From Tanytarsus gracilentus (lineage: Eukaryota; Arthropoda; Insecta; Diptera; Chironomidae), in NCBI GenBank assembly GCA_038502055.1, contig JAXRKN010000038.1, forward strand, positions 682,001 through 746,000: DNA of 64,000 nt, written 5' to 3'. The notes beneath the pieces were generated by a model. That model saw only the letters and a program-made list of their open reading frames with translations. It made no database searches and was not told the DNA's origin. The position numbers were made by a program, and so were the translations under genes. Shown here in pieces: positions 1 to 12,223 of this stretch. How positions within the stretch are numbered: position 1 is the stretch's first letter; every line of letters starts with the position of its first letter.

Positions 1-1738
1 TCGCACATTGTTAGAGAGCAAAATTAATTTTTTCCTTTTGTAAATTGTTATCACAATAATGCGTAGTAGCAAAAAACACAAATCCTCTTAAATTTCTTTC
101 GTACACACTCAAATTCAATGAACTCGTGCGTCTGGCAACTTTCATCACTTTCTATGATGAATGTTTGACTAGATTTTTTCTCGCTTAAGTGCGGCATTAG
201 ACGAATGTAAATCGAGCATGAGTAATTACATCTTTTCTAGACACACACATCACGCATTTATGTAGATTCCTCATAATCGCTTTCGATATCGATAAAGTGC
301 GGCTCATTTTTTTTAAAAAAGCAGCTCCTATATAATTTCATATCAAACGAAAGTGAAACGATTGCATTTTTAATATTCATGCTTTAAAATTGCGGTATTA
401 AATGAATCACTTTGTTGATCATGTTCATGATTTTTGTTCGTATGTGTTCGCTTAATAAATCAATTTTCACTTCTTCTTTTTATCGCTTTCGCATGAAAAG
501 TTTTACTTTTAACAGTTTACTTAAAGTGAAGAGAGAGAGAGAAGAATTGCAGCATCAGAAAATCATAATTTTCTTAACTACTTTAACTTTCAACCATCAG
601 ACACATTTTGGTGAATAAAAATTATTTTTTAATTTGCATCACTGACAAAGATTTGATAAATTACCTTTACACTTTCTCTCAAGGATAAAAGTGGATGAAT
701 TTTTAATTACACACTTTAACGGGGTTGGGAATTAGTTCAACTCAAGTAACATTCACATAATTTCGGCTCAGTTCCTTTCACTCTTTATTTTCTTTTATCT
801 TAATTGCTCTCATTTTGAGGGGAAATTTATGCGTGAGAATTTTTAATTAAGCGCAAAAGGAGGATTGCCGAAGGGTTTAATTTAGATGAAGAAAAAAATT
901 CTCAAATTTCACAGTAAAGATGAAAAAAGTAAACTTGAAAGCTTTAAAGGCGATGTCAACAATTTTCTCTCGCATGAACAGTCTGAGTTTGATCATCGCC
1001 GAAAAAGTTAACGAGCTTTTAAGGAAGTGTCTATTAATTAAGTTGAAATTTCAAAGGAAGCGCTTTGAATGGATGCAAAATTGAGCATCTCCTACTTTTA
1101 CAATATCTAATGTGTCACTATTATACGCACTATTATAAATGAGACTCTTTCACATCATTATCGTCATCTTCCTTTCTCTCGAAAATATTTTAAAAAGCAT
1201 TAAATAGGAGAGAGAGAGAGCTTAAGATGAGTTCATAAAGTGCTTTTGCAAAAAAAAATTTAAAGAGCTAAGCAATGCCAAAAACATCGTGAGTTCAGCA
1301 TGGATTGAAATAAATCTTTTGCATTTTTAAAATAAAAATATTTTGTGATACTCATAAGGTGAGAGAATTCGATGATTGATTGAATTCCACTCAATTGGCG
1401 ATTGTGCAAACAAAATTAATTTTTTCTCCCTCGAAATTTACTAAACGCTGTTATGCAGACAAATTGAAAATTTCTTTTGTTAAATTTATAATAAAAAAGA
1501 ATTAATTTGAGCTTTGATGGAGCCTTGAACGGGTTTTTATAGAGACGAAAAATCGCAATTAAAGATCATTAAATTGCTGCATATTTTTTATTACCATCAC
1601 GTGCAAGGACACATCATGATAGAGACTTTTTTCGGACATTAGAAAATCAATTTGTGATATTGACATGTGGCAGACAGAAAGGACAAAAAAATACATTTTT
1701 TCAGGTCAATTTAGCATGAACTCAGTCTGTTTACTTAC
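1..1738. other. AT-rich non-coding stretch, probable intron of a left-running gene
   Basis: No convincing coding sequence on either strand. The stretch lies immediately downstream, on the - strand, of the splice donor that ends the exon at 1,739-1,970, so it is probably the start of an intron whose next exon is outside the window. Only short purine runs such as (ga)n near 531-542 and 1,209-1,220 stand out. Confidence 0.5.
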
Positions 1739-1970
1739 CCATTAAATGTTGACCCATTTTGCACAAAATATCCATGGATCTGGTCATCGTGACTTGGCTC
1801 TCTTCCATTTCCATCGCTGGGACTGACTTGCGATTTAGTACCGTCCTCGTTTATGTTCTCATCATTGTTCAATATCTGTTCCAACATTTGAATTTTCAAC
1901 ATTTTAATGCTACTCTCGTTATATTTCTGCTGTCTGTATGTCTGATAGATTTCCTGAGTTATAACATTTT
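1739..1970 (-). CDS. Exon paralogous to the Rapgap1 N-terminal exon (partial gene running off the left edge)
   Basis: Seen: read on the - strand, a strong acceptor (pyrimidine-rich tract ending gaattcag) precedes an open exon that ends at a GG|GTAAGT donor. The exon carries 2 bases of a split codon at its 5' end and 2 at its 3' end. It encodes MLKIQMLEQI at ATG 1,902-1,900, followed by an acidic tail (LNNDENINEDG). The + strand exon at 28,552-28,747 has the same ten residues, a similar acidic tail and exactly the same phases at both ends, so this is a true paralogous exon rather than chance. The + copy splices in phase to a GoLoco exon of a RapGAP gene. I infer that this exon begins a second, head-to-head Rapgap1-like gene, or a duplicated 5' part of one, whose remaining exons lie left of the window. 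An alternative acceptor after ataactcag (start 1,956) would be phase 0. The translation start may be the conserved MLKIQ methionine. The exon alone does not prove that a RapGAP domain follows. Confidence 0.7.
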
Positions 1971-2149
1971 CTGAATTCACAAACAAAAACAGTAATCAAC
2001 ATTCACGAGCGCGAGTAATGTGAACGAAAAAAAATATTTATAGCAGCACAAAACGATCAAAAGAGGAAAAATTATGCTACGTGAAGTTTTGATTTTGTTG
2101 TGCAACAGTTCATTTTTTCACCTCAAAATTCACTTGCTCATTAAAGCAT

Positions 2150-2660
2150 TGAATTATGATTTTATTTTTTTTTTTCGGCCGTTGCAATTATTTTTTTCCA
2201 CATGCGCACACACTTGTGATCTCGCGAGCCTCTTATAAAAAATAAAAACTTCGAAGCGGTGTTGATCTGAAAAAATTTGATTGTAATTTAACAAAATCAA
2301 TTTTATTTGGTGGTTATTAACTCGTTGCCGCTGTTTGTTGTAAATTTTAATCCAATTTTCTAGGCGATTCATTTTTCACCAAAATTAATCGATAACGTTT
2401 CAATTTCGTGATTGAACAAATTTATTGGGATCATGTTGAGATGCCGTTAGTTTCTTTCATTGGCGATTAGTTTTTACACTATACAAAAAAAGAGTCTTAA
2501 GATGCTCTCAATTTCCTAATCCGCCTTCAAGTAGCTGCAAAAATTTAAATGCGTGCGCTACACAGTTGGTCATTCACGCGTATGTGTGCAAATCTCATTG
2601 TGCATAAATTAAAATCTAGTTCAAGTACGAACGATGATGACCAAATTGACAATTGAGGGA
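2150..2660 (-). promoter_or_regulatory. Promoter / first-exon module, copy 1 of 2
   Basis: On the - strand this block shares ordered, spaced similarities with 9,090-9,680: tacttgaactagat, then gattaggaaattgaga followed by catcttaa, then aactaacgg..tctca, then atcgttatcgatta-like sequence, then gaaaattggattaa. The last block lies in a short ATG reading frame beginning at 2,372 (MNRLENWIKIYNKQ). It sits 180-690 bp upstream of the exon at 1,739-1,970 and is oriented towards it. I interpret the pair as duplicated alternative promoters with first exons. The ATG frame has no GT donor giving the phase the downstream exon needs with its best acceptor. A donor at CGA|GTTAAT would fit the weaker phase-0 acceptor. 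The module may therefore be 5' UTR rather than coding. Confidence 0.4.
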
Positions 2661-2699
2661 GACGCAAAAAAAATAAATCAATGCTCGATAATTAATCGC

Positions 2700-5600
2700 A
2701 AGAAGGTCTCTCAAAACTTTTTGCTCTGCTTTTCCTGCTTCGTGCTCGCTATGGAACAATCAGTTCCATTATAGTTTATTGTACAATCTCCAAGAGCGAG
2801 CACTCTGATCACATAGCGAATGGAACAAAAAAATTGTTGCTATTGTTTAATTTATTTCAGTGCGGCTTCTTCACTCCCTTCTTCTTCTTCTCATTTCATT
2901 ATAATTTTTCAATTCTACGGCTCTTCATTGCTATCGCCACTGACATTGAAATGAATGAATGGTTTTGACTTGAAATTATATACAAAAAACGGATATACAC
3001 CAACCGTTTAATGTTAGAAAGAAACAATTTGAGAGCACGACAAATAAACAATGAATCGTTATTGTTTATCAAAATGGAAAGTCAAAAAAATTCTGGAAAT
3101 TTTTAAACTCATCTTGCCATGAAATGAACCCGAAAGAAAATAAAATTTATGGTCACATGAGACTTTGCTCCAGTTTTAAATATGTATGCGACACATGTTT
3201 TCTCTTTCTTTGTGCCCAAAGAGATTTTCGTGCGCGGCATCGATTTCGAATGAAATTAATTTTTCTCTCATTTTCGAGCGTGTGGTGTGTAAAATAGAAC
3301 AAGAAGAAAAGAGTTTTTTTTGTGAAGACAATATGGAAGTTAACTGGTCTTAATCTCCAATTTATCATGCTTTTTTCGTTGGTGGCGAAGAATTCTATGG
3401 GAATTGGATTAAAATTCTTCTTCACTTAAAATTGGATTAAGAATGTAATTTATTAGAAATTGTTATGTCAGGGTATGAAATGAACAAAAGAACCGCTAAA
3501 AGTTTAATGATGAAAATTTCAACTAATTGAATTTTATAAAAATATAAAAAGAGTTTAAGAAGTTTTTTATATAAATTTATTTAGTTTGAAAATTATTTGA
3601 AAAGTTTTTGCAAGACAATTTTTTTAATAAAATGAAAAGCAATTATTTTTTTATTAAACTCTTCATGAAGTTTAAATTAGAAAATTACAAAGTTAAATCG
3701 TTGCAAAAAGTTTTTTTTTCACAAATCCAATCGTATACAGTTCATTTATAAATTTTTCATTACCATCTATTTTAGTAACAAGAGAATTTTAATTAAGTTT
3801 TTCAAAAAAACTCTTTTTAAATTTTCACTTTTTTGTTTTATTACCCAGTCGCGACGCTTAGTCTGCAGCATTCCGAAGAGCGAGATAGAGAGAATGTGTG
3901 AGAGATGATGGAGCAATATTTTTTAAAAAAATGTTTTGAATTGAACTCTATCACGTCCATTTCCTGAACATTTTTATAGCGCACTCTTTCTTGTGGCTCT
4001 CACTCATATTTTTAATCATCGCCATTCAGAGCACAAAGTAAATAAATAAAGTGTGAGAGATGGGAACAGAAATTCTTTTCTGACTTTGCCGACAATAATC
4101 TGTCATTCACTATCGCCGTACTCAACGCTCAATTTATAGTCATTTTCATTCGGCAAATAAATAAAACTCCTCCATTCATCGATTCATAGAAGGAAATTGA
4201 AATTTTTCAGACTCGACGCCTGTCATCGTTTTTTTCTTCGTAAAAAATATTTTTTAGAAAACATTTTTATTATTGCTCATTTGTTTAAACGATAAATTAG
4301 CGATGATATATTTCACAAATCATGCATGAGATGTGAGAACTTTATTCTCATTTTTTTCGCGCTAAACATTTTTCATTTCGCTGATAGAGAATTCTTTATC
4401 AACTGACATGAGTTTCCTCATTCACAACTAAACTCTATCAACACCACATTATAGAGGTTTAAACATTATTATTATTATTTTTTTTCGCTCATATTTTCTC
4501 AAGATCGCAATTTACAACTCACAGCAGCAACCAACAGAAAAATAATAAATTTCTGTTTAACACAATTGCTCTCGCTTCTTATCACCTTTCTTGCATTCAC
4601 AACACTCCCATTGATTTTTTCATACTTTTTTTTGTCAGCGAATTCACAATAGAGCCACAAATTACTATTTTACTCCAACGCTCCAGTCGCGAGAGTAAAA
4701 AGGCAATTAAGTAATTAAAAAATTTCCTACTTCAGTAATTTCCTATACGTTGTGAAATCGCAGTTAATTAATTTAAACTTGAGTATAATTTTTTCTCGCC
4801 AATTCCAGTGAAAATCGCATCGAAGACATTTTATTGAAGTGGCCAATAAAAAAAATACACCCACGAGCGGCGAGCCGAGATTCTAGACTGATTGTGTTAT
4901 TTTTTTATGGAGATTTTTTCCACTTGTTGAAAAATTGCTCTCCACATTTTCTCTCACTCTCACACTTTATGCTGTGCGAAGAAGAAAAAGTAACAAGATA
5001 TTTTATTTTTTCGAAAAAAGAGAGTAATTTGAACTGTTTTCGAACTTCCAGCAAGTTAAAATGAAAATTTCCTCGTGGTGGTTGTGGTGCAAAATTTAAA
5101 TTGCATCACGTTAAATATTTTTTTATACATCGAATTTTCACTTGTTGAGGCAACGGTAGCGTGTAAAATCATATGCACAAAAATTTCACCAGACGAACAT
5201 ACATACACCACCAACGTTCATTATAACGCTGTTATTTTTGTGAGCCGAGAGCGCACACAACTCAAGAAAATCTTAATGGCTTTTGGAAATACAATATGTG
5301 AATAAAGTTGCTACTGACTAAATGCTCTCTTGCTTTGTGCATGCGAGGATGATGGAAAAGTTGCACTGTTGCCAATTAAATTTGAAACTCATGCTCATTT
5401 AATTTCACGATTATTTTGATGTCGAGATGGATAAATATAAAACGTTTTGAATTTCATCTTCATTTGAATTGAAAAATAATTTTTAATTTTTATTCCAAAT
5501 TAGGTAATAGCAAAGATTTTTTGATAATGTCTGAGGTTCAAAAAATTTAAATTAATAAAAAACTTTAAAAGTTGAGAAAAGAAAATTTTGCTAAAAATTT

Positions 5601-8600
5601 TAAGATATTTTCACCTCAATTTATAGGTTGATGATGCATCGTAAAAGTTTACAAACTCGATTAAAAATTTGATGGAAAAATCTGTATGAAAAATTATTTC
5701 TGGCACGGCAGTGATGCACCGTAGTTTTCTACAAACTAAAGGTGTGAGTTTAAATTTCATAGTAGAGTAAACTTTATTGCTTTTAAACAAGGTCATTTTT
5801 CATAATAATTTCAATTATAAAGTACATCCTTCTCAAAGAGCGTCAAACAAAGACAATATTTTCTCCTTTAAAGACGATCTCATGGTAACAGACACACACT
5901 CCATGTAAAGTGACTCAGAGTGTCTAAGGGGGAATTCGGAGGTGCACTTTATGCATTTTAAATTACTTTCCGTCTGCTGCTGATACTTTTTTTGAATGCT
6001 GTTCACGTTCTCTTACATGTACACCATCACTTCTTCGCACGTACGCAACTAAACATGAAGATTTGTGGACTTTAATTAACCTTTCGCTTACTCTTACGTG
6101 TCGCCATTTTTTCTCATCATCACTCTGATCATCATGAGTCCGTTTTTATGTTCATGACTGCGTCTTAATGTGTGTTGCTGCACACACCATAAAGGAGATT
6201 ATTTCATAAACAAAAGTGTTGCAAATAAACAAATGCATGATAGCTTGGAAATGTTTGAGAGAGTAAATTTATCACGTAACAAGTGAGCACACATGAGAAT
6301 GACAATAAGAAGTGAGTGGTCGTGAAAATTTACTCGCACAATGGATGCAGTATGTGGGTGCATATTATTATAATGTAAATGTAGATAATTTCATGTAAAT
6401 AATTTTTCTGCTTACTCTCGTGTGTAATAAGATTTTATGAATGCATTGGAATTTCATTTGACAGCGGGAAAAATGAGATTATTGTGTAATTTTATTAAAT
6501 AATTAGTAAAGTTCACTTTAGTGAGTCAGAAAAAATTTGTGACATGTGCTGTGAAATCATTTTTTAACTCTCGCTGCATGTCGCTCATTGCCTTTGTTTG
6601 TCATGATCCTTTCGAATTTAGGAAAATTACTATAATCAGCAGTTGCTGCAATGACCCTTCAGTGACTTGTAACAATTTTCATATGAAAGGCTTTACCTGC
6701 CCAGTTTCCTCATTCTCTCTTTCACATTTTTTTTGTCCATTTGTGGGGTGTCGAAAGTGGATAAAGAATTTAACCAAAATTCCCTGGTTTCTATTACATT
6801 GTAATTTGAACTCAGTGAAGTTTGTTCCCTCCTACCTCATACAACAGATGGAAACCGGCTACGTCATACAAGATGAGTAAAGAATGCACCGAGCATAACG
6901 AACTTGAAAACAGCGATTTTATGACACAATGCTGTTATTTATGTGTCAATGGGTGCTGCTGCATTGTCGCCCTCTCTCTCTAATATAATTATTCGGTAAA
7001 CATTGAAAACTATTTTTTTCGCACTTTACAATGCGAGGAACACGCAGTGAGTTCTGTTAATAATTTATTGTTTGGTTTCCCATTGTTAATACAACTTATT
7101 GTATGTTTTGTCAATTCATGATGTCCCCTTGATAAAGGACCTAAAGTCCGAAAAGGAATTAAAAGTTGCTAGTGAAACATGTAATTGCATGAAAAATAAT
7201 AAAAATTTATGGTGTTAATGCAAACATCTCTATTATAATGTGCATTTTAAAGCAGATGCTTAGCTTGCAATTATGTGACCGTTATTATAAAAAATATTTT
7301 CATGATTTTCTAAAAATATTTTTTAATACTTTTAATGCCATCTGAAGCACTCAATCGAGATCAAGTTGCATTTTCATTAAATTTTAAATATAAACACCTT
7401 GTTCTCACTGATATTGAATTGCATGCACAATAATGTATGAATGAATGTTGTGTGGGTTGCAATTAGGAGAAATATACGAATGAAAATTATTCGAGCAATT
7501 ATTTAAATACGCCTCTGCATAATCGTATAGTGACAAAAAAATCATTCATAGCAACAAAAAAATTTAATGAAGCGTTTCTAAAGCGACATTAAAACACTTC
7601 AATCTTATTAGATCGAATGATAAAATGATGCTTTCATTAAATTGAATTTTTTGCTCATCATTGGCGACAACAAAAAAAAATTTTGTCACTCTTCTTCCAT
7701 GTGTTCATTCTTTCCTGCTATTATTATAAATTTACAACCCTCGAACGTAATTTTCCAACTAAAAACGTGACAAAAAAAAGTTTATCAAAGGTTTTATGAC
7801 TCGTCCGATGATCTACGCATCTGTTTTATGATCCAAAAAAACTACACTTTGAAGTTAGGTGCTCATAAATTTATTGCTATCTGGGTGCGATCGTTAAAAT
7901 TGTTTGAGAAGAAAGTAATTTCAGCTACTGTGAAATTGTCATAAAAATTTAATTACTTTTCACGTGAATTTGAAAAAAAAGAAGAAAAACGGTAAAATTT
8001 AGAATGCAAATTTATTTGATGATGTCTGAAAATACAAAATCTGTAAGGTATTTTTCATGAGACAAAGTCTAGGGATGGACAATTAAAGGTAAATTTAAAA
8101 AAGTCGTAAAATTTAAGTGTCTCATCCTCAAAAGGAATAAATTAATTTAAATAAAAGGAACACGTCCCTTTTGCAGAGTGAAAATTATTGCACTTATTAT
8201 GGCAGTTAAGGATAATGAATGACCTCAAGGTGAACATAAAAACCATTGGACGAGACAGAACGTCACGAGAAAAAAATATATATTTTATGTCCAACGCAAT
8301 TACGCTTCAATCTTCAAGACTTCAAATTGCAATCCATGGCAAATTAAATTTTCATGGAACTTAATCGTTTTATTAAATTACCTTCGCAAAAAATTATTTT
8401 CGCTTTCACAGTAAAATGCGCGCAACAGAGAGCAGCTATGTTTTGCTATGTTACAGTGCCGAGGGAAGAATGAATAAGAGGTGTTAATTTAATTTAGCTA
8501 TTAAGCGCATTCATTGTGCGGTTATGGGTAATGAGTCGTTGAAAGAAAAAGAAAAAAGTTTTTAATTATGCTTCGAGAATGAAAGTTGAATGAATGTTCG

Positions 8601-9080
8601 ACTATCATGGCGTGTTTTGTTGATCGAAACATGCAAAATTCGAATGCCACACTTCAAGGCGCTTCTCGCATTAAGAATAAAAAATCTCATAATAAATGTC
8701 AAGCGTCTTTAGATTTCGAAACGATATATCTCACAATTTTTATTCGCACAAAAAACCCACACGTGCGAGCAATTGATTTTGTGCATATACGACGTGAGTT
8801 CTATATTCAGAATTTACATACCATCATGAGTCGTAGTGCAAACATTGACGAATGTAGGAGGACGAATTTTTCAATGAAGATGCTAATAATACCACAAGTA
8901 GGTAAACACAAATTCACGTATCGATGTGCACGAGTTTTGTATCCGAATGTTTCTCGAATGATTGAAATTTGATTTTTTACACGTGAAGCAAAATTTTTCT
9001 CTTTTAAGCTTTATGAAAACTTAAAGATACGTGGCAAGATTAAAAACATCAATTAAAGTACGATTAAAAAATTGAAAAAA
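2700..9080. other. Non-coding AT-rich stretch with no recognised gene
   Basis: Short open frames occur here (4,834-5,064, 5,075-5,305, 6,521-6,880, 8,586-8,972), but they lack recognisable domains and mostly lack an ATG in good context, so I treat them as chance. A perfect palindrome ggaacaatcagttcc-like element with flanking gtgctcgct / agcgagcac inverted repeats lies near 2,740-2,830. Confidence 0.5.
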
Positions 9081-9089
9081 AAACATACT

Positions 9090-9680
9090 ATGATGAGTTA
9101 TGTTGCAAATAAAAAAAAATTTGGATGCTGAGATGAAATTTATTGTATTTAACGCTACCATAAGATGAGAACAAAAAAAGCAATGCAATCATTTCGGTTT
9201 TTTCTCTCTCTCGAAAGTAAATTTTATGCTCCGTTGCAGCACATACGGTGAGTGAGTAATTTTTTTTCAATTGCTGTGAATGTTGTGAATTAATCCAATT
9301 TTCAACGAGAGGCAAACAAAAGCGGGGAGAGATTGAGTAAACGGATTCGGAAATTAATATTTTTTCTGCTCTCTGTCTAATCGATAACGATTCAATTCAT
9401 GATCGATCAATTTTTTTTCGCTCGCTCTTCATGTGAGACCCCGTTAGTTATGGTGATTAACTCTTATTACAGATTGCAAAGTCAATTTAAGCAGTCATAA
9501 AAAAATCTTTTATAAAAAGTCTCTTAAATTAAGATGTTCTCAATTTCCTAATCTGAGTTGTGTGCGCGAGCGGCAGTAGAGCTTTAATGACTGCAAATTT
9601 CCTATTTTAACTAAAGCGTGCGTTGATGCTGTAAATCGTTATCGCCTTACAATATCTAGTTCAAGTACACCGGCGAACGA
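9090..9680 (-). promoter_or_regulatory. Promoter / first-exon module, copy 2 of 2
   Basis: This is a diverged duplicate of the block at 2,150-2,660, in the same (-) orientation, about 7 kb further upstream. The same motifs occur in the same order: tacttgaactagat, gattaggaaattgaga followed by catcttaa, aactaacgg..tctcacatga, atcgttatcgatta, and gaaaattggattaa. The ATG of copy 1 is replaced here (position about 9,313), so the reading frame around VENWINSQHSQQ has no in-frame methionine. A possible donor, ACC|GTATGT, lies near 9,246. Conserved blocks separated by unconserved DNA suggest selection on regulatory or UTR sequence rather than on protein. I infer an alternative promoter of the left-running paralogue. 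Confidence 0.35.
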
Positions 9681-9699
9681 ACGACGCGACAATTGATTT

Positions 9700-12150
9700 A
9701 TTTCATTCCAGTATAAACATCATCATAAAATCAACAAAATTAATCATAGGAAAATCACACAATTCGCATCCAATTTTAATATTCATTTGGTGTTTGCTGC
9801 CGATCGATATTTAATCATGTGAGTTGATGATAAATTTATGAGGAAACTTTTTTGTTTGAACTTTTTTAATAATTTAAGAGAGCACCGTAAAAAAAATTGA
9901 AGTAAAATTTAAATATTCAAGCACAAAAATTAAATCATTTTCGAATGCATAAACAAAGAACTTCACGTGCCTGAGAGGTATCAAAATTTTTGTTAGAGTG
10001 TGAGAAATATTTATTGCTGATGAAATTTTATATCCCATAACAGTTATTTCAGAAGCCATTCCAAAACAAAAAATTTAGACTTAAAATCGTTAAAGTGAAA
10101 ATGCAGTCATAAAATTATTTTCCATAAAAGCGCATCGAGAGAATTGAAATTGATGTGTGAGTCATAAAATCATATGGCCTGACCATAAAAATTCATCAAT
10201 GGCTTAGAAAAATTTTATCATAAATCTGTTATCGGAAAACAAATAATTTTTTTTTCGTGAAATGCATTAGAGAGTCCAGCTGGTGCAGTGACACGCACAA
10301 TTAGACACCATATGACAGATTTCAATATTATTATGTCACATCCCAAACGCATTAAAATGATTTTTTTTGCTTTGTTTGAATTTTTTTGTACCATTTTCGG
10401 TCGCACGCGTTTATTTGAACCTTCGCAATCAAAGCCTGCAATTAAAGGTCGTCACTTATGCATCAATAATTTTATTCGAAAAAATTTACATAATTGTGAT
10501 GCTGGAAATGTGTTTGTTTATGGTCCAACCGATAATGAATGTTTGCATTCATTATTTGAAGAGGATTTCTACAAAAAATATTAACATTCATGAATATTTA
10601 ATTTTTTTTTGTCAAACGAAAACAAAAATCTTGGTGATAATTTTTTATCAAGATGTAAAAAAATTTAACGGAAAACAAAACAATTTTTTTATGGTTCGAG
10701 GAAAATGTTTAATTCCATTTGATTGAAATTTGAGCTCATCAAAACGTGCGCTCATGATGAAACAAAAAAAAATATTTCTAAATCAGCTCAAAGTTTACAT
10801 TAACCCTTTTAATAGTTTTCCAAAACCCATAATTTATTTCTAAAAATAATTTTTTCCATGCTTGTCCTGTTATAGAGCATTAAATTTTTACGTAACATGA
10901 TTTCATTCCTCTTAGACAATGCCGCACATCATATTTATGTGCATTGTTTGAGTGAAAATCGAAAATAGCCGGAAAACATTTTTAATTTTGTCACACTTCC
11001 ATGATTAACCCGTTTATAGTCACTCTAAAATGGTTTTTTTATGTGTACGCTTAGAAGAGACATGTGAAGGAACAAATATTTGCTAGAGCAGTTTAGACGA
11101 GAGGCACATGCTGAAAAACGGCACATGATATACATTTGTTCGGTTTCTAGGTGCATGCATTTGAAATTAAATTTATAGTTTTAAAAAAAATTATAAAATT
11201 TAAAAATAATTTTTAACGTATTTAAATTTTTTTAAAAAATTATCGGTAATTTAAATGACTGCACTTGGGTTCAGAAATACTTTTTGTTCCATAAATTTCA
11301 TAAATCTTTGATGTCTGTTTTCTACCTACTCTCTTTTTCTCTCCTCGCATCCTTCATACGTGCATGAATTCAGTACAAAAAATTACCTTTATCACATGTA
11401 CTGCACATCCCCTCACACTCTCGATGCGATGAATAGTAAAAAGAGGGGTGTTTTGTAGATTCAGAATGCAACATTGCATTCCGTTCTCAGAATACTTTTA
11501 AAACAATTTACCACTGCGATTGCATGATGATACTGACATTATCCGAGAAATTTCTCTGCAATTGTCTCAATATGAAAGACCTTCAATAGTTGAAACTAGC
11601 TGCAAACTAGGTTAGACTTGCAATTTTCACACTTTCCAGGTCATTTTAACAGGCTTTCGGATGGGATCAAAAGCGGAGATGTAGCAGAGCTAAATCAGGG
11701 CAAGGTTAGAGAGAGTCGGAAGGTCAGCTGATGGAAAATCACCGAGCTTATGATTTTCATTTTTTCTTCTCTATTTCTTGCTCATCTTTAGGTTGAAGAA
11801 AATTTTTATTTTATACAAACTTCATCCATTGCCATCAGCTCAATGATTTTCTTGTTATGCACGATTAAAACTTTAAAACTGCAAACTGCGAGATGTGCAA
11901 CTTTTATATCTCCAACGGACATAAAATGACAATCACTAGAACGTGATGTCACTCCATTCATGCTGGCGTGATTCTTTCACGTTATGATGACAAAATTTTC
12001 AGCAAGGTGAATTTCGATCGTTAATTTATTAAAAATTTCAGGTCATCAACTTTTGTGATTTTATACAGAAATTCTGAAAAAGTTCAGACTGCCAGACATT
12101 CAACAGATAAGCAAAAAAACTCATCAGGGTTTTGTTGATTTTCAACATTC
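9700..12150. other. Intergenic or intronic stretch with no recognised gene
   Basis: Open frames at 10,288-10,584 and 10,367-10,726 overlap in two frames, start at non-ATG codons or lack domains, and look like chance. Nothing else stands out. Confidence 0.5.
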
Positions 12151-12165
12151 AAAATTTACATAATT

Positions 12166-12171
12166 TTTATT
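12166..12171 (-). terminator. Poly(A) signal of the CUB-domain gene
   Basis: AATAAA on the - strand, about 53 bp after the TGA stop codon of the CUB gene. This spacing is usual for a compact insect 3' UTR. Confidence 0.5.
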
Positions 12172-12223
12172 TTTCCGCTTGCTCTTCTTTCACACTGTGT
12201 TCATGCATATAATATATGAAAAT

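Noticed and set aside
8586..8972. 128-residue open frame as a gene
   Set aside because: It starts at TTG, has no domain, signal peptide or splice context, and composition like the surrounding DNA.
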